In this document: positions 6,221 through 12,041 of the stretch, piece after piece
How the letters are laid out: each line of letters starts with the position of its first letter
Numbering within the stretch: the stretch's first letter is position 1
NCBI GenBank assembly: GCA_002887195.1
Contig: PJAB01001816.1
Location: 1 to 12,041, forward strand
From: Chrysochromulina parva
Taxonomy: Eukaryota > Haptophyta > Prymnesiales > Chrysochromulinaceae
Direction of reading: 5' to 3'
Length of the DNA stretch: 12,041 nt
The notes under the pieces: generated by a model
Databases searched by the model: none
What the model saw: only the letters and a program-made list of their open reading frames with translations
Told to the model about the DNA's origin: nothing
Position numbers and translations under genes: made by a program

Positions 6221-7399
6221 TCAGGGCGTATGAGCATCATCCGGAGACCCGGCGCAGCAAGTCTTGACGTTGTTGGCCTTTGTCGGCTTGTCGCGGCGCC
6301 ACGCTTCTGTAGGCCCGTGACGCCACGGTGATCGCGGCGTCGGGCTCGCAGTGCGCTGCATGGCAAGCGGTGTGCTTGACGCAGTTGGCCGCGCGGTGGC
6401 AGGCGCTGGCGCTGGCTCTGGCGCTGAGTCGTACTCGTCGTCATCCCCGTCAACGGCTATCGTGCCTAGCGGAAAGTCCACTTCAATGATGGAGGTCATT
6501 GCATTCGAGTAGGTGCGGTCTGACGTGATGGGGCCTGCGCGTGCGCGCGCGGAGAGCAGCTCCTGGAGAGGCGAGCCCGGCGAGCCCGGCGAGCCCGGTG
6601 AACCCGGCGAACCCGGCGAACCCGGCGAACCCGGCGAACCCGGCGAACCCGGCGAGCCTGGCCTTTCCTTCGCCGGCTCGGTGTCCGGGGCTGGCGGTGG
6701 CCACGCCTTCACCTGTACAGCGTCCGTCTCCTCGGCGCCAACGCCGGCTGGCTCCTCGTGGAACACCCCGATCGCGCCAGCGCCAGATGGTACAGGAAGC
6801 TCGATGCGCTCGAGCAGAGGTGTCCCTTGGGCTCGAAGCGCCGTATCGAGCGCCAAGAGAGCGCACACGTACTCGGGGCACGGCTTGCAGATCGGACGTG
6901 CTTGTTGTACCCAGGTGATCGCGGCGAGATAGGTACAGCGATAGCAGAGCATCAGCGCGGCGCACGATATCGTCGCAGACCGATTGATACCTGCGACGCA
7001 GTGCACCAGCACGGCACCGCCACTTCCATCTTGCATCGCGCGCACCACCTCTTCAAGCATCCACATTTCGCGTCGAGCGAGTTCACTCCCAAGAGCTTCG
7101 CCCTCGGAGCTCGAGGGCGAGTCCTTGAGCGGATATGAGAGCCGGCGCACGCCACCATTATGGGTACCTCGCCACATTCGCCGCCACCACTCGCTGCCGA
7201 TCAGCGCGCCAAACTCGCGCCACCATTCATCTTCGTAGGTCTGAGCGAGTGCCTTATGCCCCGAGTGCACCAGGTCGTCTGCTACGTTTACCACAAGTGT
7301 CACGCCAAGGTGACGCAGCAGTGCGGAGTCCGCAGCCGACACAGCACTCCCGCAGAACAGCCTAGGTGCCAGCTGACTGCAGTCGCCCTGCGAACCCAT
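6221..7399 (-). CDS. Dual-specificity phosphatase with collagen-like (GSP)10 tail
   Basis: A 392-residue Cys-based phosphatase of the DSP/PTP superfamily, acting by a phospho-cysteine intermediate. Residues 10-190 form the catalytic domain: LAPRLFCGSAVSAADSALL, VTLVVNVADDL, LSYPLKDSPS with the likely general-acid Asp at 93, and the P-loop VHCVAGINRSA with catalytic Cys134 and Arg140 (HC-x5-R-S). Between the NVADDL strand and the Asp loop is an unusually long Trp-rich insert (about residues 43-85) containing EWWREFG and EWWRRMW. The tail is low complexity: ten Gly-Ser-Pro triplets (248-277), then Ser/Thr- and Ala/Pro-rich sequence. No signal or membrane segment is seen, so it is probably cytosolic or nuclear; the substrate is unknown. 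Start: ATG 7399 has A at -3 and G at +4; an in-frame ATG at 7429 adds 10 residues in a poor context. The JmjC gene is divergent upstream. Confidence 0.88.
   Translation of the reverse strand: MGSQGDCSQLAPRLFCGSAVSAADSALLRHLGVTLVVNVADDLVHSGHKALAQTYEDEWWREFGALIGSEWWRRMWRGTHNGGVRRLSYPLKDSPSSSEGEALGSELARREMWMLEEVVRAMQDGSGGAVLVHCVAGINRSATISCAALMLCYRCTYLAAITWVQQARPICKPCPEYVCALLALDTALRAQGTPLLERIELPVPSGAGAIGVFHEEPAGVGAEETDAVQVKAWPPPAPDTEPAKERPGSPGSPGSPGSPGSPGSPGSPGSPGSPGSPLQELLSARARAGPITSDRTYSNAMTSIIEVDFPLGTIAVDGDDDEYDSAPEPAPAPATARPTASSTPLAMQRTASPTPRSPWRHGPTEAWRRDKPTKANNVKTCCAGSPDDAHTP
6571..6660 (-). repeat. 10 x 9-bp in-frame tandem repeat encoding (GSP)10
   Basis: Ten uninterrupted copies of GCGARCCCG (plus strand) run for exactly 90 bp. 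The six central units are mainly GCGAACCCG, the outer ones GCGAGCCCG, with single changes in units 4 and 10. In the phosphatase frame they give Gly-Ser-Pro; on the opposite strand the same DNA would read Gly-Glu-Pro. Near-identity between units indicates recent slippage or unequal exchange. Confidence 0.95.
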
Positions 7400-7581
7400 T
7401 GTCGGCCGGCTAATCCTGGACGCGAACATTGAAACATGAAACTTGGCCGAGGAACTCGTGCACGACTTTCAGAGCGCACGGCAAGCTTCCAAGACTCGAT
7501 CGTGTTGTGTACGAGGGGACGAACATCTAAGATAATCTGAGTTTCATGAGATTTTCGGAGATTGTCCGCATTCACGCGGCC
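7400..7581. promoter_or_regulatory. Short bidirectional promoter between phosphatase and JmjC genes
   Basis: Only 182 bp separate the preferred starts of two divergent genes, so both promoters must share it or extend into the genes. CATGAAACT (7435-7443) and AGTTTCATG (7540-7548) form a 9-bp inverted repeat placed near each end, so each gene has AGTTTCATG about 35 bp before its preferred start. Each copy contains an upstream ATG: on the phosphatase side it is out of frame, on the JmjC side it is in frame (7546). No CCAAT or TATA-like box was clear. Confidence 0.45.
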
Positions 7582-9261
7582 ATGGAGCTGCGTATTATAA
7601 CGCTCGTGCTGCTCTCCGCGTTGCTCAGCACGACCGCACTTGCGCCTGCCAGCGGCCTTGCCGATCTGCGATCTCGAACTTCAAGCACGGGAGGGCCATG
7701 GTTGGCAAGAGCTGCGTTCAGTTCTGACGGCATTGCTGGACTCGCGGCCGACATTGCCGGCTTACCAATATCTATGGCCGCACTGGTCAAAGCGTTTGAC
7801 TCTCGCAACGATGCTGATGCGTTCGTGGTGCCCACGCCGCTCGTCAAGTGGGCTTGCGAGCGACACTCATGCACTCGGATCTTTCCGACCGATCCAACGT
7901 TGCACGAGGCTGCTCAGCTGTCTGGTGCGCCAATCTCTGCAAAAGTGTCTAAAGCGGGAGGTGAGTGCTGCACAGAAAGCCTGAGGGCGTGGCTGGCCGC
8001 GTTGGAGACAAGGTCGGGTCGGCGCTTGCTCGATGTGGATGCTTACTTGACGAGCGCCCCGACGCACGCCAAGACGTCCGCATCGCTTGGCTGGCACATT
8101 GACGACATCGACGTGCTTCTCATCATGCTGCGTGGCCGAAAGCGATTTTGCGTCGCCGGGCGCACGCTTGGTTCCGAGGTGTCCATCGATCACTGCATGT
8201 CACCCGGCGATGCCATCTTCATCCCGGCGCTCACATTCCATAGCGGCGGCTCCGCAGAACCGGAAGAGAGCTTGATGATCAGCATTGCCTTCGCACCCGA
8301 TGCCAAGGAGGACCGAGTGATCACCTCCGAAACGGTCGACCGTTGGAGACTCATCCGGCAGGCCCTCCTCGAGACTCTGGCGCCGCCTGTGGAGCACGGC
8401 GGCAGCGGCAGCCGCCTCACCTCGCACAGCTGGTCGTGGGCCTCCTCGACCAAGGGCGCTGCGGCGTTGCGCGGCGTCTTTCCTCGGGGCTCGTCTCGGG
8501 CTACACTGCTCGAACCTTTTCTGCCACCGCCGCCACCGAAGCCGTGCTTGAGCACGAAGGGAGACAGCGAGGCAGACGGTGAAGAGGCCGCCGCCGCAGA
8601 CGCCGCAGACGCCGCAGACGCCGCAGACGCCGCAGACGCCGCAGACGCCGCAGACGCCGCAGACGCCGCAGACGCCGCAGACGCTCTCACGATTTGCACG
8701 GGCAATCGGTGCTGGCGCAACGGCGCTGGCAGATTGCTGGGCGCCGCTTGCGAGAGGGCGTCGGGTGCTCGCGTGGCTGTGAGGAGTGTTGGGTGCTCGG
8801 GGGTGTGCCCGCGCGACGCTGTGAGCGTGTGCGAGGGCCCCGAGTGCCCGGGTACGCCCCTCGCCCTCCCGGCTGCAGACGAGGCGCAGGCCGGCGCATC
8901 GGCGGAGACGGCACTGGCGATGGTGCAGCGTGCGCGCGGAGGCCAAGGCAGCCGGGCACGTCTGACCATGAGCCTCTCAGACGAGGAGACAGACGAAGAG
9001 GACAGCGTCGCCCTGCCACTGGCCAAGCGGGCCGTGGCGCTGCTGGGTGACGCGCTATTTCTTGCTTGGTCAGCGGCCATTCAGGCGGCAGGGCTCGCCT
9101 TCAGCCTGGGCTTCGTGCTCAATCTGTGTGGCTTTGGCTACAGGTTCACGCTCCAGCCACCGTCGCTGCAGATCGGCACGTTGGCGGATATGCGTGCGGA
9201 GAATGCAGAGCGCCGCTTTCTGACCGAAGAATTCAACTCCCTGTTCCCCGAGAAGCATTGA
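7582..9261 (+). CDS. JmjC/cupin oxygenase fused to [2Fe-2S] domain, membrane-anchored
   Basis: A 559-residue three-part protein. Residues 1-21 are a signal peptide (IITLVLLSALLS) followed by ALAPAS, like the A-x-AP site of bipartite plastid presequences in red-lineage algae. The oxygenase part (about 45-245) resembles Cupin_4/JmjC ribosomal-oxygenase-type enzymes: GWHIDDIDV gives the H172-x-D174 iron ligands, then LIMLRGRKRFCVAG, MSPGDAIFIPALTFHSGG with distal ligand H220, and LMISIAF. Such enzymes use Fe(II), O2 and 2-oxoglutarate to hydroxylate proteins. A proline patch and a 30-residue (AAD)10 linker (338-367) lead to a thioredoxin-like [2Fe-2S] domain: ICTGNRCWRNG and VGCSGVC supply C372, C377, C405 and C409 (C-x4-C and C-x3-C). 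An acidic patch (466-475) precedes a membrane helix (about 487-518, ending LNLCGFGYRF) and a short tail. Start: ATG 7582 (GCGGCCATGG, strong context) puts the signal peptide at the N-terminus; in-frame ATG 7546 would add 12 residues. Confidence 0.82.
   Translation: MELRIITLVLLSALLSTTALAPASGLADLRSRTSSTGGPWLARAAFSSDGIAGLAADIAGLPISMAALVKAFDSRNDADAFVVPTPLVKWACERHSCTRIFPTDPTLHEAAQLSGAPISAKVSKAGGECCTESLRAWLAALETRSGRRLLDVDAYLTSAPTHAKTSASLGWHIDDIDVLLIMLRGRKRFCVAGRTLGSEVSIDHCMSPGDAIFIPALTFHSGGSAEPEESLMISIAFAPDAKEDRVITSETVDRWRLIRQALLETLAPPVEHGGSGSRLTSHSWSWASSTKGAAALRGVFPRGSSRATLLEPFLPPPPPKPCLSTKGDSEADGEEAAAADAADAADAADAADAADAADAADAADAADALTICTGNRCWRNGAGRLLGAACERASGARVAVRSVGCSGVCPRDAVSVCEGPECPGTPLALPAADEAQAGASAETALAMVQRARGGQGSRARLTMSLSDEETDEEDSVALPLAKRAVALLGDALFLAWSAAIQAAGLAFSLGFVLNLCGFGYRFTLQPPSLQIGTLADMRAENAERRFLTEEFNSLFPEKH
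8593..8682 (+). repeat. 10 x 9-bp in-frame tandem repeat encoding (AAD)10
   Basis: Ten identical copies of GCCGCAGAC occupy exactly 90 bp and encode Ala-Ala-Asp as an acidic linker between the oxygenase and [2Fe-2S] domains. Complete identity suggests a very young or actively homogenised array, likely variable in length between strains. Confidence 0.97.
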
Positions 9262-9301
9262 GAGGAGACCGGATGAGTTTAGACTTGAATCAAACTCTTT
9301 C

Positions 9302-9324
9302 GTGTGTCGCGTGAACGTTCACAG
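9302..9324 (+). promoter_or_regulatory. AACGTTCACA element, copy B, perfect palindrome
   Basis: CGCGTGAACGTTCACA (9308-9323) contains the 12-bp perfect palindrome GTGAACGTTCAC (9311-9322). It lies in the 80-bp gap between the JmjC stop and the 2OG-oxygenase ATG, ending 18 bp before that ATG, and matches copy A at 21 of 23 positions. The palindrome suggests a homodimeric DNA-binding protein; the role is inferred. Confidence 0.5.
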
Positions 9325-9341
9325 TTTGGTTCGTCCGTCTG

Positions 9342-10559
9342 ATGCAGGTGATGACGTCCCTCAACGTCACTCTGAAGATGATGGACGAGCATCTCACTGA
9401 CGATTTCGAAGAGGATGATGCAGAAAGATTGATATTGTCGCGGATGCGCGCTGAGCTCGTGCAGGCATGCAGCTTTATTGCTGGAGCAGCTGGTGCAGCC
9501 TCGAGCACTTTGACCCCTGACAGGTCTTCACGAGAAGAGCTCTTTACGAATTCTTCATGCATGGAAGCAGCGGCAACTCTGCTCCTGACGTCCAATTACG
9601 GTGCTTCGCAAGAATGGGAAACGCACGTCGAGCAGCTGACCTGGCTCTCAATCGCCAGCCTGCGACAAGCCAAACTCCTGGATCGAACTGTACCTGATCC
9701 CATGTTCAGCAGGCACGAGTTGTATGTTATACCTGACTGCAACGCAGACGGCGCGAACCCCGCAACTACCATCCACCGTTTCCAGCTCCAAGAGGCCCTG
9801 TGCGCATCACTACTGCCATCGCTGCGCACAGAAGCATCACGGCAGCGGCGCGAGTTCGCTGGTGTGGAAGTCTCGAACGTGGGTGGGTGGCACTCATCCG
9901 AGTGCTTCTTCGACTGCAGTACGGACCCATGGCACGAGTCCCTGCTACCCATGATACGTGCGGCGCTCGTCTCTCTCACCTGCGTGTCGCACCACGGGCC
10001 AAGTGGTGAGCATCAGGTGGTCTCGGGCTGGCTCAACTCGAGCGGGGCGGCCGCCTTCAATGCAGTGCACGATCACGGTCGCGAGGTGCAGTGGAGTCTC
10101 GTGCTCTTCGTGGCGACTGGAGAGGCTCACGAGGGCGCTCACGAGGGCGCTCACGAGGGCGTGGGGCAGGCGTGGCCTCCTTTGGGCGGGTTGGCAGAAC
10201 AGAAGGCAACGTCAGGGCAGACAGTCGAGAAGAGTGTCGTCGGGGGCTCGTTGCTTCTCAAATTTGCAGCTGGATTGGGCGAGCACGGCCAGGCGTGCTG
10301 TTTCGTCGTGCCGGTGCGGCCACGACCGGGGGAGCTGTGGGCCTTCCCTGGGTTTGTTCCGCACTGCGTCTTGCCGCGCAGGCTCGGCATGATGGCAGCG
10401 GTGGCGGAAGCGGGCCAGCCCGAGGCAACCCGAGGTACATGTAACCCGGACCACGTTGAGGCTGGACAGCGAGTTTCTGTGGCCTTCAACGTCTACAGCG
10501 CCACCGCCATGCAGTCAATGGTCAGCGCAGACTCGGCTGTTAACCCCCTCGGTCCTTGA
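9342..10559 (+). CDS. Fe(II)/2-oxoglutarate oxygenase, PF13759-like
   Basis: A 405-residue predicted soluble dioxygenase with no signal peptide. The C-terminal half follows the 'putative 2OG-Fe(II) oxygenase' family (PF13759) motif order: SNVGGWHS (178-185), then WLNSSGAAAFNAVHDHG with candidate iron ligands H243 and H245 (or D244), a strand (WSLVLFVATG), RPRPGELWAFPGFVPHCVLP with distal ligand H341, and RVSVAFNVYS with R377 as the expected 2-oxoglutarate-binding Arg. The substrate of the family is unknown. The N-terminal 125 residues are unfamiliar, partly acidic (DDFEEDDAERL). A loop after the first ligand strand holds three Ala-His-Glu-Gly repeats (262-273). ATG 9342 is the first in-frame ATG after the palindromic element; M4 is an alternative. 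It lies 80 bp downstream of another non-haem iron oxygenase, same strand, but the two are from different families. The stop codon lies inside a CTTGA pentamer array (10555-10573). Confidence 0.78.
   Translation: MQVMTSLNVTLKMMDEHLTDDFEEDDAERLILSRMRAELVQACSFIAGAAGAASSTLTPDRSSREELFTNSSCMEAAATLLLTSNYGASQEWETHVEQLTWLSIASLRQAKLLDRTVPDPMFSRHELYVIPDCNADGANPATTIHRFQLQEALCASLLPSLRTEASRQRREFAGVEVSNVGGWHSSECFFDCSTDPWHESLLPMIRAALVSLTCVSHHGPSGEHQVVSGWLNSSGAAAFNAVHDHGREVQWSLVLFVATGEAHEGAHEGAHEGVGQAWPPLGGLAEQKATSGQTVEKSVVGGSLLLKFAAGLGEHGQACCFVVPVRPRPGELWAFPGFVPHCVLPRRLGMMAAVAEAGQPEATRGTCNPDHVEAGQRVSVAFNVYSATAMQSMVSADSAVNPLGP
10125..10160 (+). repeat. 3 x 12-bp in-frame repeat encoding (AHEG)3
   Basis: Three identical copies of GCTCACGAGGGC are consecutive and in frame, inserting His/Glu-rich AHEG units into the 2OG oxygenase just after its first iron-ligand strand. 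Flanking GAG and GGCGTG look like partial units. Confidence 0.9.
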
Positions 10560-10948
10560 CTTGACTTGACTTGTCCAACATTCGTCACGAAACATGTATT
10601 TCTTCCCCCGCCCGAGCTTCGGTAACAAGTGTGTTTGACGTACCTCTACATGTATCAAGAGTGACTCTATTGATTCGACGGGATTTAGCCAATTTTCAGA
10701 AATTTGCTTCTCGTCGAAACAGCTCCGTCCAGCTCCAGGAGCCAGATCACCTGCCTCGAGCGAGCAGTGAAGGGTTTCCGCCGTTGCTTATTTGCGGGCG
10801 ATGCGCAACACATATTTGAGCTTGAGTTCACTCCGGCGTGGGCTGATTGCATTCACAATTACTCGCGACCTGCGGAACTCTTATACGGTTCGACGGTGCC
10901 TCCCTCCCTTCCTTACTAGGTGGACGGTCTGGGCCAAGAAGCCAGGGC
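10560..10948 (+). promoter_or_regulatory. Upstream region of the SH3-protein gene
   Basis: This 389-bp stretch holds no recognisable gene and has lower GC than its neighbours. It begins inside a CTTGA pentamer repeat, has a CCAAT box at 10689-10693 (256 bp before the SH3 ATG) and AT-rich patches around it. Just before the next gene is a pyrimidine-rich tract ending in TTACTAG (about 10897-10919), which looks like a 3' splice site, so a 5' UTR intron or upstream coding exon is possible. A region 10571-10919 with short open frames shows no protein family resemblance. Confidence 0.4.
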
Positions 10949-12041
10949 ATGGCGCAGGCGCACGCTCGCGCGTTGGCCGACTTCCAGGCCGTGCCCGGCT
11001 TGGGCCAGGTCAGCTTCAAGGGAGGCGACCGGCTCATCATCGATCTCACAAAACCGTTGCCCGAAGGCTTCATGAGCGTCAAGATTGAGGCAACCGGGCG
11101 GGAGGGCATCGTGCCCATGTCGGCCCCGATCGCAGTCGAGGGTCCACAGTCGACTCTGCTCGCGAGTTTCGAGGGCGAGAACAAGGGCGAGCTCTCCGCG
11201 GCGAAGGGCGCGGTCGTCACGCTGCTCACGGCCCATGAGGAGGTACCGAATGGGTGGGTGCTCGTGGCCTGCGGCGACGACGTCGGCTTCTTGCCCGAGA
11301 CGTACGTGGCGCCGGTGATCATCGAGCGTCCGCCACGCGTGGTGCTGGCCGACTTTGTCGGCACGAACGAGGGCGAGCTCACGGTCAAGCAGGGCGACTA
11401 CGTGCTCCTGATGAAGCCAGACGAAACCGCTATAGGGGGATGGGCGAAGGTGGCGCCGATCGGCGCCTTCGAGCTCGAGGCGGCGGCGGCGTTCGTGCCG
11501 GCCTCGTATCTTCTGGAGCCGCCACGCGACGGCGTCTTCCAGGCCGACTTCACCGGCGAGACGCTCGGCGAGCTGCCCGCGGCCAAAGCGGGTGACGAGG
11601 TCTGGAAGATCGATCGCGAGGGCGGGAGTTTTAAAGGATGGGTGGACGTCGTGCTGCGGAGCGGCGTGCGCGGGCAGGCGCCCGAGACGTACATCCTGTG
11701 GGAGATTGAGCCGCCCAAGCCCGTGGCCGAGCCTGGCTGGAGTCCGACCACTCCTGGCCACATCACGGGCGCCGTTGCGGGCGAGTGGGCGCCGGCCGCC
11801 GCGGACCCGCCCGCAACGGCGCCCGCACCGGCGCCCGCACCGGCGCTCGCACCGGCACCAGCGCAAGACATGCCAGCGAAAGACAACGAGGATGCCGAGT
11901 GGGTCGAGAGTGCCCGAGCTCAGGTGAGCGCGGCGCACCAGTACCCGGCGATGCGCGCGCTCGCGCTCGACAACTACGATCCCGGCGATCTCGGCGATCT
12001 GGGCTCGGATCTCGGCGATCTCGGCCTCGGCTTGCGCAAGG
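10949..12041 (+). CDS. Tandem SH3-domain protein, 3' end outside the window
   Basis: The frame is open from ATG 10949 to the right edge (364 codons, no stop). It contains four SH3-like repeats: about 5-61 (ARALADFQAVPG..VSFKGGDRL..GREGIVP), 69-123 (LLASFEGENKGELSAAKG..NGWVLV..GFLPETYV), 130-191 (VVLADFVGTNEGELTVKQGD..GGWAKV..FVPASYL) and 195-253 (GVFQADFTGETLGELPAAKAGDEV..GWVDV..APETYI). Each shows the ALxDF-like first strand, ELxxxxGD, central G-W and P-x-x-Y features of SH3 domains, which bind proline-rich ligands and scaffold signalling, endocytic or cytoskeletal complexes. A Pro/Ala-rich linker (281-306) follows, then RALALDNYDPGDLGDLG..LGLRK (336-364), probably the start of a fifth SH3 domain. 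The ATG has G at -3 and +4; the frame is also open upstream, so more N-terminal exon sequence is possible. The overlapping 340-codon minus-strand frame is Arg-rich and not believed. Confidence 0.83.
   Translation, partial: MAQAHARALADFQAVPGLGQVSFKGGDRLIIDLTKPLPEGFMSVKIEATGREGIVPMSAPIAVEGPQSTLLASFEGENKGELSAAKGAVVTLLTAHEEVPNGWVLVACGDDVGFLPETYVAPVIIERPPRVVLADFVGTNEGELTVKQGDYVLLMKPDETAIGGWAKVAPIGAFELEAAAAFVPASYLLEPPRDGVFQADFTGETLGELPAAKAGDEVWKIDREGGSFKGWVDVVLRSGVRGQAPETYILWEIEPPKPVAEPGWSPTTPGHITGAVAGEWAPAAADPPATAPAPAPAPALAPAPAQDMPAKDNEDAEWVESARAQVSAAHQYPAMRALALDNYDPGDLGDLGSDLGDLGLGLRK
11984..12030 (+). repeat. In-frame GGCGATCTC-type repeat encoding GDL units
   Basis: Imperfect 9- and 6-bp units (GGCGATCTC, GGCGATCTG, GGCTCG, then GATCTCGGC twice) encode Gly-Asp-Leu-rich sequence at residues 346-360 of the SH3 protein. 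The position matches the RT loop of a putative fifth SH3 domain. It is shorter and more diverged than the other arrays in this window. Confidence 0.7.

Noticed and set aside
6513..6932. Plus-strand frame with (GEP)n collagen-like repeat opposite the phosphatase
   Set aside because: It is the antisense reading of the 9-bp array; the minus strand encodes a complete phosphatase domain with active-site motif, while this frame shows no domain outside the repeat.
8190..9080. Minus-strand frame of 296 codons across the JmjC gene
   Set aside because: Ser/Ala/Arg-rich with the repeat read as Ala-Ser; the plus frame has iron-site, ferredoxin and membrane motifs.
10916..11938. Minus-strand frame of 340 codons over the SH3 gene
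   Set aside because: Arg/His/Leu-rich antisense translation; the plus frame shows four SH3-like repeats.
1..12041. Giant-virus origin of the window
   Set aside because: No viral core genes seen; plastid-type targeting, SH3 repeats and CCAAT/CACGTG promoters fit a nuclear genome better.

Overview
The window looks like nuclear DNA from a compact, GC-rich eukaryotic alga with a secondary red plastid; a haptophyte is my best guess. The evidence is a set of long, apparently single-exon genes with very high GC at third codon positions, secretory-pathway glycosyltransferases with signal anchors or signal peptides, a tandem-SH3 protein, a dual-specificity phosphatase, and an oxygenase whose N-terminus reads as a signal peptide followed by an ALAP-type motif like those of plastid precursors in red-lineage algae. 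No bacterial ribosome-binding sites, operons, tRNA, rRNA, transposase or CRISPR were seen. The taxon is inferred, not shown.

Layout. 1-521: an edge fragment of uncertain coding status, then a roughly 245-bp block of diverged repeats. 522-2093 (+): type II membrane GT-A-like glycosyltransferase. 2094-2355: a promoter built of duplicated CCAAT and CACGTG modules, an AACGTTCACA element, and a perfect hairpin around the next start codon. 2356-4164 (+): exostosin-type (GT47-like) glycosyltransferase. 4165-4418: leader with a second AACGTTCACA element. 4419-5717 (+): Nudix hydrolase with an unusual C-terminal extension. 5718-6220: convergent intergenic DNA with a strong hairpin. 6221-7399 (-): dual-specificity phosphatase with a collagen-like (GSP)10 tail. 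7400-7581: short divergent promoter. 7582-9261 (+): JmjC/cupin-type oxygenase fused to a thioredoxin-like [2Fe-2S] domain and a C-terminal membrane helix, probably in the plastid. 9262-9341: 80-bp spacer with a third, perfectly palindromic AACGTTCACA element. 9342-10559 (+): a second, unrelated Fe(II)/2-oxoglutarate oxygenase (PF13759-like). 10560-10948: promoter region. 10949 to the right edge (+): tandem SH3-domain protein, incomplete.

The genes do not form one obvious pathway. Two local pairings stand out: two secretory glycosyltransferases in a row (GT-A-like, then exostosin) and two non-haem iron oxygenases in a row. The most unusual protein is the JmjC-ferredoxin-membrane fusion, which could carry its own electron-transfer module. 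The most unusual non-coding signal is a short palindromic element recurring upstream of three of the genes. A second theme is tandem repeats of 9 or 12 bp inside reading frames: two exact 10 x 9-bp arrays sit in the two divergently transcribed neighbours.
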